Shown here: piece by piece, positions 33,913 to 41,393 of the stretch
Numbering within the stretch: the first letter of the stretch is position 1
Layout: each line of letters begins with the position of its first letter
Origin: QZKY01 sp942492925
GTDB lineage: Bacteria; Pseudomonadota; Gammaproteobacteria; Burkholderiales; Burkholderiaceae_D
Length of the DNA stretch: 64,000 nucleotides
Assembly (NCBI GenBank): GCA_942492925.1
Contig: OW818641.1
Location: 248,001-312,000, forward strand
Reading direction: 5' to 3'
Translations under genes and position numbers: made by a program
The notes under the pieces: model-generated
What the model saw: only the letters and a program-made list of their open reading frames with translations
What the model was told of the DNA's origin: nothing
The model's database searches: none

Positions 33913-35085
33913 ATGTCTCTGCGTCGCCTTTGGATATTGTTTGCCCAGACCGTCACGGTCGGCTTGGCCATCTGGTTCATTGTCATCACGCTCAAGCCGG
34001 AATGGGCGAGCGGCCTGACGGGCGGACGCGCCAAAGTCTCGATTGCCACGGGGACCGTCTCGATTCATGAAGCCCCGGCCAGCAACGCCCCGATGCCGGG
34101 TTCGTACCGAGAAGCCGCCAAAAAAGCCATGCCATCGGTCGTCAATATTTATTCGGCCAAGGAAATCCGCGTTAACCGCAATCCGATGCTGGACGATCCC
34201 TTCTTCCGCAAATTCTTTGGCGACCGTCCCAACGGTACCCGCAAGCTCTCCAGCCTGGGTTCTGGCGTCATTGTCAGCACCGATGGCTTCATCCTGACCA
34301 ATAACCACGTCGTCGCCACAGCGGATGAAATCGAAGTCGCACTAGTCGATGGCCGCAAAGCGGCAGCCAAAGTCGTGGGCACCGATCCGGAAACCGATCT
34401 TGCCGTTATCAAAATCGATTTGCCAAATCTTCCGGCCATCACGCTCGGCCGCATGGAGCAAACGAATGTCGGTGATGTCGTACTCGCCATCGGCAATCCC
34501 TTCGGTGTCGGCCAAACCGTGACGATGGGGATTATTTCTGCGCTCGGTCGCACGCAGTTGGGTATCAACACCTTCGAAAATTTTATCCAGACCGATGCGG
34601 CCATCAACCCCGGCAATTCCGGCGGCGCGCTGATTGACGTGAATGGCAATCTGCTGGGCATCAACTCTGCGATTTACTCGCGCACGGGCGGATCGCTGGG
34701 GATCGGCTTTGCCATTCCGGTTTCAACGGTGAAAACCGTGATGGAAGCCATCATCACCAACGGGCAAGTGGTGCGCGGCTGGATTGGCGTGGAACCGCAA
34801 GACATCACGCCCGAACTGGCGGAAAGTTTTAGCCTGCCAAAAAAAGAGGGCGTCATTATCGCCGGCGTCCTCAAGAACGGTCCGGCGGACAAAGCCGGCA
34901 TCAAACCGGGCGACGTGCTGACGTCTATTGAAGGCGCGTCCATCCCGACCACCAGTGAGCTGTTCAATCGCATTGCGCAACTGGCTCCGGGCAGCAAGGC
35001 CAAAATCACAGTGATCCGCAAAGAGGGCGAAGCCACGCTAGAGGTGCACATCGCCAAGCGGCCTAAGACGCGTCAAGAAGAATAA
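33913..35085 (+). CDS. Membrane-anchored DegS-like serine protease (S1C)
   Basis: DegS/AlgW-type proteases sense misfolded OMP tails in the periplasm and can cleave an anti-sigma factor. This 390-residue protein has an N-terminal anchor (LWILFAQTVTVGLAIWFIVI), a trypsin-like domain with the triad His (LTNNHVVATADE), Asp (DPETDLAVIKID) and Ser (NPGNSGGALIDVNGN), and a single PDZ domain (about 290-385, VEPQDITPELAESF onwards). One PDZ plus a membrane anchor favours DegS over DegP. The target is unknown. It starts 257 bases after dsbA; that gap has no gene. A GC hairpin lies after the stop. Confidence 0.9.
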   Translation: MSLRRLWILFAQTVTVGLAIWFIVITLKPEWASGLTGGRAKVSIATGTVSIHEAPASNAPMPGSYREAAKKAMPSVVNIYSAKEIRVNRNPMLDDPFFRKFFGDRPNGTRKLSSLGSGVIVSTDGFILTNNHVVATADEIEVALVDGRKAAAKVVGTDPETDLAVIKIDLPNLPAITLGRMEQTNVGDVVLAIGNPFGVGQTVTMGIISALGRTQLGINTFENFIQTDAAINPGNSGGALIDVNGNLLGINSAIYSRTGGSLGIGFAIPVSTVKTVMEAIITNGQVVRGWIGVEPQDITPELAESFSLPKKEGVIIAGVLKNGPADKAGIKPGDVLTSIEGASIPTTSELFNRIAQLAPGSKAKITVIRKEGEATLEVHIAKRPKTRQEE

Positions 35086-35087
35086 GC

Positions 35088-35113
35088 GCACGGGTCTATG
35101 CCGCATCCCGTGC
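35088..35113 (+). terminator. Weak terminator-like hairpin after the DegS-like gene
   Basis: Arms GCACGGG (35088-35094) and CCCGTGC (35107-35113) enclose 12 bases directly after the stop codon. Only GGATTTACC follows, so the U tract is poor. Confidence 0.45.
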
Positions 35114-35171
35114 GGGATTTACCCGACTCGAACCGAATTTGCTTTGGCGTCTGACCAAGGATCCCCCTTCC

Positions 35172-35350
35172 ATGCCCCGCGCACACTGGAATTCTCGCAT
35201 TGGTTTTATCCTGGCCACGGCTGGCTCGGCCATCGGACTGGGCGCTATCTGGAAATTTCCCTACGTCGCTTCGCAAAATGGCGGCGGCGCGATCCGGTTT
35301 GTTTGTCGTTACGCCGCGCCGCTGCTGGTCACTTGCGGCTCGTGTATAAC
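35172..35350 (+). pseudogene. Remnant of a sodium:neurotransmitter symporter (NSS family)
   Basis: From the ATG at 35172 the first 40 or so codons read as the N-terminus of a bacterial NSS transporter: HWNSRIGFILATAGSAIGLG, AIWKFPYVASQNGGGA. This is helix 1 with the unwound Na+/substrate site. Right after NGGGA the reading becomes non-family (IRFVCRYAAPLL) with indels, and the sequence runs into the end of the convergent CorC-type gene at 35380. More than 85 percent of a normal transporter (about 450 residues) is missing, so this is a relic. Confidence 0.8.
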
Positions 35351-35379
35351 CTTTCGCAGACTGCACCGGAGCACGGCGC

Positions 35380-36699
35380 TCAGGCTGAAGCGGTTTCCGG
35401 CTGTTCGGGCAGCTTTGCAATCAACACCTTGTCCACGCGATTGCCATCCATGTCCACGACTTCAAAGCGCAGACCGAAGGCCTCGAAGTGTTCGGCTGCG
35501 TGCGGAATGCGACCCAAAATATTCATGATAAAACCGCCGAGGGTATGAAAATGATTTTCTTCGTCTTCCGGCCACACTTCGTCCACTTCCAGCACGTGCC
35601 GTAATTTTTCAACGCTGACGCCCCCTTCCACCAGCCACGAGCCATCCTCGCGTTGCACGATATCCTGCTCTTCGTGCACCTCGGGAATGTTATGCTCGCC
35701 GACGATTGCCGCGAGAATATCCGTCAGCGTCACCAGTCCCTGCACGTCGCCGTATTCATCCACAATCAACGCAAACTGCAAACCCTTGGCGCGGAAACTC
35801 TCCAGCAACTGGGTGGTCGTCACCGTTTCCGGAATATAGAGCGGCGACACAATCGCTTTCTCCACGTCGGCAATGGTGATCGCCTGACCCGGAATGGCTT
35901 TCTTCAGCAATTCGTTGGTTTTGAGGACGCCCACAATATTGCCCAGCCCGCCACGACACACGATGAGACGGGAAAAGCCGCTTTGCATGATGTCGTGCAT
36001 CACCGTGGTTTCATCGTCATCCAAGTCCACCGACACCATGTCCGGTCGCGGCGTCATGATGGTGTGCACGCGCTGCACATCCAGCCGCAATACGTTTGAA
36101 ACGATTTCCTGTTCGCTCTCGTGAAATACGCCCGCCTTGGCGCCCTCTTCCATCAGCACGTTGATCTCATTGTCGGTGACCGGCGGTTCATTTTTTCGGC
36201 GGATGCCGGCCAGACGCAGGAACAGCGCGCTGGAACCGGACAAGAGCACCACCAGCGGATGGGTGATGCGCGAGAACAGCTTCATCGGCCGCGCAATGAC
36301 GGCCGCAATCCATTCCGGCGCCCACAAGGCCAGTTGCTTGGGAATGAGTTCGCCCACCACGACGGAAAAATACGTCAGCCCCACGACTGTCAGTGTCATT
36401 GCAATGACACCGGCATAGGGCACCAGATCAGGAAAGCCTTGCAACCATGTCGCAATGGGATCGGCAAAGACGCGTTCGCCGACAGCGCCGCTGAGAATGC
36501 CGATGCTGGTGATACCGATCTGTATCGTTGACAGAAAACGGGAAGGTTCCTGATGCAACTCCAGCGCCGCTTTCGCGCCCAGCCGGTCTTCGTCGGCCAG
36601 ACTTTGAAGGCGCGCCTTGCGAGACGACACCACGGCCATTTCCGACATCGAAAACAGGCCATTGAGTAAAATCAGAAAAAGGATAAGCAACACGTCCAT
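35380..36699 (-). CDS. Hemolysin-family / CorC-type CBS protein (CNNM domain)
   Basis: This 439-residue protein has an N-terminal CNNM/DUF21 membrane domain (about 1-195, starting MDVLLILFLILLNGLFSMSE), a CBS pair (about 210-335, IMTPRPDMVSVDLDDDETTV onwards) and a C-terminal CorC_HlyC domain (about 350-430, EDGSWLVEGGVSVEKLRHVL). Relatives are implicated in Mg2+ and Co2+ efflux or regulation. The ATG at 36699 lies next to an inverted repeat: CATGGT/ACCATG (36697-36719) and a 13-base palindrome TGGTAGtCTACCA (36705-36717), which could hide the start codon or bind a regulator. No good ribosome site is visible. Confidence 0.88.
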   Translation of the reverse strand: MDVLLILFLILLNGLFSMSEMAVVSSRKARLQSLADEDRLGAKAALELHQEPSRFLSTIQIGITSIGILSGAVGERVFADPIATWLQGFPDLVPYAGVIAMTLTVVGLTYFSVVVGELIPKQLALWAPEWIAAVIARPMKLFSRITHPLVVLLSGSSALFLRLAGIRRKNEPPVTDNEINVLMEEGAKAGVFHESEQEIVSNVLRLDVQRVHTIMTPRPDMVSVDLDDDETTVMHDIMQSGFSRLIVCRGGLGNIVGVLKTNELLKKAIPGQAITIADVEKAIVSPLYIPETVTTTQLLESFRAKGLQFALIVDEYGDVQGLVTLTDILAAIVGEHNIPEVHEEQDIVQREDGSWLVEGGVSVEKLRHVLEVDEVWPEDEENHFHTLGGFIMNILGRIPHAAEHFEAFGLRFEVVDMDGNRVDKVLIAKLPEQPETASA

Positions 36700-37035
36700 G
36701 GTCTTGGTAGTCTACCATGACAAGCACAGCTGTCTTCCCCTGCTGCAAAACCGCGTTTCGGCAATGCCATACACGCAAGCCGTGTTGTCCGGCGTGCGCG
36801 CAGATAAAAATATGGCGCGCCAGCGCCGCCAAGGAAGAAGTTTTTTGCCTCGCATGGTTGTTGTGTAAATAGTGCGTGTCTTATCAACCCACATATAACC
36901 GCTTGCTTGTTTCTTCACCATCTTCGCCTCAAACAAACTGACGTAATTTATTTTTAAATCCAACGTCACGCATGAAACTCGCATATCATGCATAAGCTTC
37001 TCTCACAGCAAGACTAAAAGACGCCCACCCCACCA
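36700..37035. other. Gene-free region between the CorC-type and Crp-family genes
   Basis: These 336 bases separate divergent genes. Near the left end are the palindromes beside the CorC-type start. The right half is AT-rich (TTTATTTTTAAATCC near 36945-36960) and could hold the Crp-family promoter; I could not place clear -35/-10 pairs. No ORF is convincing. Confidence 0.45.
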
Positions 37036-37791
37036 TTGATTCCGATCTCTAGCCACCCGAGGCAAAACGCGCTGCTTGCTGCATTGCCTGCTGCCGAGCT
37101 CAACCGCCTGCTGCCTGAGCTGGAACCCGTTTCCATGCCGCTTGGCAAAGTGGTGTACGAATCCGGCGGTCAACTGACTCACGTCTACTTCCCCACCACG
37201 TGCATCGTGTCGATGATGTATGTCCTGGAAGACGGCGCATCGGCTGAAATCGCCATCGTCGGCAATGAAGGATTGCTCGGCATTTCGCTCTTTATGGGGG
37301 GCGAAACCACGCCCAGTCGGGCCGTGGTGCAAAGCGCCGGATACGGTTTTCGTCTGAAAGCCCAATTGCTCAAGGATGAATTCAACCGGGCAGGGCCTGT
37401 ACTCCGTCTGCTGCTCCGCTACACGCAAGCGCTTATCACGCAAATGACCCAAACGGCCGTATGCAATCGACATCATTCGATTGATCAACAACTCTGCCGC
37501 TGGCTGCTCCTGAGTCTGGATCGCCTGCCCTCGAACACCCTGATTACCACGCAAGAACTCATTGCCAGCATGCTGGGCGTGCGACGCGGTAGCGTGACGG
37601 AATCCGCCGGAAAACTTCAGCGCGCAGGACTGATCCGCTATAAGCGAGGACGCATCGACGTGCTGGATCGCCCCGCCCTGGAAAAGGCTTCCTGCGAATG
37701 CTACGCTGTGGTGCGACGGGAATACATCCGGCTACTCTCCGACATTCCCAACTTTGACCCTTACCGCGCCTCGAACCCGTCTGGCGCGTAG
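37036..37791 (+). CDS. Crp/Fnr-family transcriptional regulator
   Basis: The 251-residue protein has a cyclic-nucleotide-binding-like sensor domain (about 15-145, with LGKVVYESGGQLTHVYFPTT and VGNEGLLGISLFMGG) and a C-terminal winged helix (about 160-225, with TTQELIASMLGVRRGSVTES). It lacks the four-Cys cluster of FNR, so direct oxygen sensing through Fe-S is not expected; the cAMP-binding Arg/Ser pattern is also not clear. The only start in the frame after an upstream TAA is a TTG at 37036, without a strong ribosome site, so the N-terminus is uncertain. Its ligand and targets are unknown. Confidence 0.83.
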   Translation: MIPISSHPRQNALLAALPAAELNRLLPELEPVSMPLGKVVYESGGQLTHVYFPTTCIVSMMYVLEDGASAEIAIVGNEGLLGISLFMGGETTPSRAVVQSAGYGFRLKAQLLKDEFNRAGPVLRLLLRYTQALITQMTQTAVCNRHHSIDQQLCRWLLLSLDRLPSNTLITTQELIASMLGVRRGSVTESAGKLQRAGLIRYKRGRIDVLDRPALEKASCECYAVVRREYIRLLSDIPNFDPYRASNPSGA

Positions 37792-37957
37792 CCATCCCAA
37801 GCCTTTACCCGCCCTTATGTCCTGTACCGTACAGACGGCCAGCGAAGCCGCCCTCTAAGCTGCGTTCAGGCAGTTATACCGGTAACGTTCGCCTCACAGG
37901 TTCATTTTTGCAATGCTCGGGGTCTGTGCTTTCTCACTTATTACATGAAGGGTCACC

Positions 37958-38179
37958 ATGAAACATTCGCTTTTGTTAGCTGTGCTCGTCGCTTCGCTTG
38001 GCCTTGCTGCCTGCAACAAACCTGCTGCCACTGCTGCCCCGGCTTATTCCGGCCCGCAAAAAGCTGCCTATGATGCTGCTGTTGAGAAATGCAAAGCGCA
38101 ACCTTTCGATGCGCGCGACAAGTGCGTCAAGACCGCTATGGAACCGCCTGCAGCCGCACCAGCTGCCAGCAAAAAATAA
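37958..38179 (+). CDS. Small Ala/Lys-rich lipoprotein
   Basis: This 73-residue protein has a lipoprotein signal with lipobox LAAC (Cys19). The mature part is about 54 residues, with two further cysteines (EKCKAQPFDARDKCVK) that could form a disulfide, and an Ala/Pro-rich tail ending in KK. I know of no function for such proteins. It has its own terminator, so it is likely a single-gene transcript. Confidence 0.8.
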   Translation: MKHSLLLAVLVASLGLAACNKPAATAAPAYSGPQKAAYDAAVEKCKAQPFDARDKCVKTAMEPPAAAPAASKK

Positions 38180-38208
38180 CCCAGCGCAGCGCGTTACGGT
38201 TGAAGGAC

Positions 38209-38251
38209 ATCGGGCCCGGTGGGATAAAACCCATCGTGCCCGATACTTTTT
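38209..38251 (+). terminator. Terminator after the small lipoprotein
   Basis: The long stem pairs ATCGGGC-CGGTGGG with CCCATCG-GCCCGAT around ATAAAA (38209-38244), with small mismatches, followed by CTTTTTC. It begins 30 bases after the stop. Confidence 0.85.
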
Positions 38252-38296
38252 CATTTAGCTTAAAACCATCCTGCACTCGCAATGAAGCAGGAAAAG

Positions 38297-38545
38297 TTAA
38301 TGGTGGTGATTGCAAATCTTGTCCGCTTGCGTGTTGAAGCCGCCGCCAACGTCGACAAATTTTTCTTTTTGCGAGAGAAAATCAATCAGTTTTTCCGCCG
38401 TCATGCCCTCTGCGCTGCACGTATAGAAACGTGCATCGGCACCAAAACGGGCCTCAATGGCTTGCTTCAGGCTTTCCTTCGAAAACCCTTGGGCATGTTC
38501 GAGCATGAAGTGCAACACCTCGTGGCCGTGTACGTTCTTGGTCAT
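38297..38545 (-). CDS. YecH-like putative metal-binding protein (DUF2492)
   Basis: This 82-residue protein starts MTKNVHGHEVLHFMLEHAQG, the YecH-type N-terminus with paired His, then has YTCSAEGMTAEKLIDFLSQK and ends with a Cys and three His (ADKICNHHH). The Cys/His pattern suggests metal binding; the function is not known. It lies downstream of the hemerythrin gene on the same strand, with a 95-base gap. Confidence 0.8.
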   Translation of the reverse strand: MTKNVHGHEVLHFMLEHAQGFSKESLKQAIEARFGADARFYTCSAEGMTAEKLIDFLSQKEKFVDVGGGFNTQADKICNHHH

Positions 38546-38640
38546 GATTTTTTCCTGATGGGTGAATTCAATTGAAGCGCATCATAGACGCATTTCTGGA
38601 AATTTGTAGGCGATGCCTCAATACGTTTTTTCGCTCACGT

Positions 38641-39132
38641 TCAGAAAAATCGCCTGAAGATGCTCTTCAAAATCGATTCGGGTTCTTCACTGGTTTGGAC
38701 GGTTCCGATATTTTCTTTCGGGCGAGTTTTCTGCACCTGCTTCGCATAATCAGCGGCTTCCCTGTCGAGCCCCATAATATGATCCAGCAACCATTGTTTC
38801 AGAAATTCCACCAAACCCAAGGTCAGCTGACCGCCCTTGAGCACCGCTTTTTTTTCGGCATCCACGCGGGCAATGAATTGCTGATGAACCAGCTTGTGCG
38901 CATCCAGCCCAGGATATCCAATCGCCTTCATGTACGCTTCTTCCGCAGCGAAATGCGCAATCGTGTAGTGCTCCAGACGCTGTACAAGCTCAAGCATTTT
39001 CGCACGCTCCGCCTGAAAAACGATGCCTTCCCAAACCTGATTCACCAAATCAACGAGCGAGCGATGCTGTTTATCGATTCCCTCCACCCCCAAGTTGTAT
39101 TCACTACGCCACGTTACCAACTCCCTTGCCAT
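38641..39132 (-). CDS. Bacteriohemerythrin
   Basis: Hemerythrins bind O2 reversibly at a di-iron centre held in a four-helix bundle. All seven ligands are visible in the 163-residue protein: His in WRSEYNLGVEGIDKQH, His and Glu in IAHFAAEEAYM, two His in DAHKLVHQQF, and His and Asp in WLLDHIMGLD. The length includes a C-terminal tail of about 30 residues beyond the domain. It starts 37 bases after the chemoreceptor gene's stop, so the two are probably co-transcribed, which suggests a link between oxygen and taxis or O2 delivery. Confidence 0.92.
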   Translation of the reverse strand: MARELVTWRSEYNLGVEGIDKQHRSLVDLVNQVWEGIVFQAERAKMLELVQRLEHYTIAHFAAEEAYMKAIGYPGLDAHKLVHQQFIARVDAEKKAVLKGGQLTLGLVEFLKQWLLDHIMGLDREAADYAKQVQKTRPKENIGTVQTSEEPESILKSIFRRFF

Positions 39133-39169
39133 GATTTCTTCCTTCTCTTCAGCAGAACCGGATTAAAAA

Positions 39170-40915
39170 TCAAAACTCTTCCCATTCCTCGCCACCGCTC
39201 GCCTTGCCGTGCACGGGCTTGGGGCGCTCAGGCGAGATCTGAAGTACGGGCACCGGTTTGACAATGCTTTTCACACCGCTGGGCGACCGAGACGCTATTT
39301 TCTCTGTCGTCGCAGGCGCGCTTGCACTCTTGTTTTCCACCCGTGCAAAATTTTCCTGGCCTGTATTGAAGATGCTGACAACTTGCACCAGATTCGCCGC
39401 TTGATCCTGCAGAGATTCTGCTGCCGCTGCCGCCTCTTCCACCAGCGCCGCGTTCTGTTGCGTCACCGTATCCATCTGCGAAACGGCCTGGTTAACTTGC
39501 TGGATGCCGTCGCTCTGTTCCTGGCTCGCTGCAGTAATTTCCTGCATGATGTCATTCACGCGTTTGATACTCGAAACCACTTCGCTCATAGTTTCGCCAG
39601 CCTGTTCCACCAGCTTGCTACCTGATTCCACTTTGCCGACGGAATCGTCAATCAGCACCTTGATTTCTCGCGCCGCGCTCGCGCTGCGCTGCGCGAGGTT
39701 CCGAACTTCCGTTGCTACGACTGCAAATCCGCGCCCTTGTTCTCCGGCGCGCGCCGCTTCGACTGCTGCGTTCAAGGCGAGAATGTTGGTCTGGAAGGCG
39801 ATGCCGTCGATCACGCTGATGATATCTGCCATCTTCTTCGAAGAATCGCTGATGGCATGCATGGTGTCCACCACATGCGATACAACCTGTCCACCCTTCA
39901 CGGCCACATCCGATGCCGCAGTCGCCAGCGTGTTGGCTTCTTGCGCGCTACTGGCATTGTTTTTCACCGTCGCGGTTAGTTGCTCCATCGAAGACGCCGT
40001 CTCTTCGAGCGAACTGGCTTGCTGCTCGGTGCGCGATGAAAGATCCATGTTGCCCGATGCAATCTGTGAAGACGCGGTTGCGATGGTGTCTGCGCCGATT
40101 CGCACCTGCGCAACGATCTTGGCGAGGCTGTCGCGCATTTCCTTGATCGCATAGAGCAAACTGCTGTCGTCGTTCTTTTTCAACTCAATCGGCACCATCA
40201 AATTTCCCTGCGCAATTTGACGCGTCACATCGGCGGTGTAATCCGGCTCGCCGCCCAGCTGTTTCAAAATGCCGCGCGAAATGAGCAAGCCGATCGCGAC
40301 CAGCATGGCTGCAAGTATCAGGCCGGCAATCGAAAAATAAATCGCTCGCGAGAAAATCGCGCTGTCCACCGTATCCATGTAGACACCGGAACCCACAACC
40401 CAACCCCACGGCGCAAAGCCTTTGACGTAAGAAATTTTTGGAACCGGTTTGTCGCTACCCGGTTTCGGCCACATGTACGGCACGAATCCCGCTTCGCCTG
40501 CCTTGACGACTTTCACCATTTCCAGAAACAGGTGTTTCCCGGTCGGATCCGTGTTGCCGGATATGTCCGCGCCATCCAGCGCCGGATTAGTGGGGTGCAT
40601 GACCATGCGCGGTGCCATGTCGTTAATCCAGAAATACTCGCTTCCGCTATAACGCAAACCCTTCACTGCCTGCACGGCCTGCTGCCTGGCCTGCTCTTCG
40701 GAAAGACGCCCTTGCGTGAATTGCGCGTGGTAATTGGCGATGACGCCATGCGCGGTCTCGACAGCCTGACGAACTGCAACTTCCCGCTCTTCTAGTATCA
40801 GCTTTCTTTCGGAAACCAAAAAGATCGCCGTAATGACGGCTACACCCATCATGGCAGACAACGTCAATAAGAACAGCTTCTTGGCGACGCTAATGCTTTT
40901 CATTCTTTGAAACAT
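39170..40915 (-). CDS. Methyl-accepting chemotaxis protein with single Cache sensor
   Basis: The 581-residue protein has a first membrane helix (about 13-33), a periplasmic single-Cache domain (about 35-190, with YFWINDMAPRMVMHPTNPAL and WGWVVGSGVYMD), a second membrane helix (IYFSIAGLILAAMLVAIGLL), a HAMP-like linker and the MA signalling domain with the hairpin tip core (IDGIAFQTNILALNAAVEAA, ARAGEQGRGFAVVATEVRNL). It ends in EEWEEF, a WExF-type tether for CheR/CheB methylation enzymes. I chose the ATG at 40915 with AAGGGG upstream; the ATG at 40903 is an alternative. Ligands of this Cache type include small organic acids. Confidence 0.93.
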   Translation of the reverse strand: MFQRMKSISVAKKLFLLTLSAMMGVAVITAIFLVSERKLILEEREVAVRQAVETAHGVIANYHAQFTQGRLSEEQARQQAVQAVKGLRYSGSEYFWINDMAPRMVMHPTNPALDGADISGNTDPTGKHLFLEMVKVVKAGEAGFVPYMWPKPGSDKPVPKISYVKGFAPWGWVVGSGVYMDTVDSAIFSRAIYFSIAGLILAAMLVAIGLLISRGILKQLGGEPDYTADVTRQIAQGNLMVPIELKKNDDSSLLYAIKEMRDSLAKIVAQVRIGADTIATASSQIASGNMDLSSRTEQQASSLEETASSMEQLTATVKNNASSAQEANTLATAASDVAVKGGQVVSHVVDTMHAISDSSKKMADIISVIDGIAFQTNILALNAAVEAARAGEQGRGFAVVATEVRNLAQRSASAAREIKVLIDDSVGKVESGSKLVEQAGETMSEVVSSIKRVNDIMQEITAASQEQSDGIQQVNQAVSQMDTVTQQNAALVEEAAAAAESLQDQAANLVQVVSIFNTGQENFARVENKSASAPATTEKIASRSPSGVKSIVKPVPVLQISPERPKPVHGKASGGEEWEEF

Positions 40916-41393
40916 ATGTGGCCCCTTATATGCGCCCAACTACGTAACCGGCACCTTCACCAAACCCGTTTAAGCAAATCGGGTTCCCCAGATCCGGGCT
41001 GTTGTTTTGAAATCATTTCATCTCGGAAATTTTATTGACCAATTTTATAGAATCGTTCAAAAAGCCGCTTTTTGCTAACAAAACGACATCATTGAGGCTG
41101 TGCCCGCATTTCGCTCGCGCCGACCTTTCCCTATGCAGCAGCAATAAAAAATATTTCGTCTCCGAGAATGAACGAGCTGGCAATAGCATCGGAGCGAACC
41201 GACGATTGCGCAATAAAGTGAAGGAAGAGAGTAAAGGGTCGAATCCAATCGACCGTCGTGGAAGTGTGTGTGAAATGAATCGCTGTTAACTTGATGCGCC
41301 GATTTGATGCACTACTGCTGTGTGCCGCTCCACACTCTAATTAAGCTTGTGCCACGCCATGACCTGTTTGGCATTCACGTCGAGAACAATAGC
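40916..41393. other. Gene-free region upstream of the chemoreceptor
   Basis: These 478 bases lie between the chemoreceptor start and the end of the ankyrin gene. An 84-codon frame at 41035-41289 has no family features or ribosome site and I do not accept it. A small hairpin AAAAAGC/GCTTTTT occurs near 41058-41075. I see nothing else. Confidence 0.45.

Noticed and set aside
41035..41289. An 84-codon frame upstream of the chemoreceptor
   Set aside because: No ribosome site, no domain, and composition like non-coding spacer.
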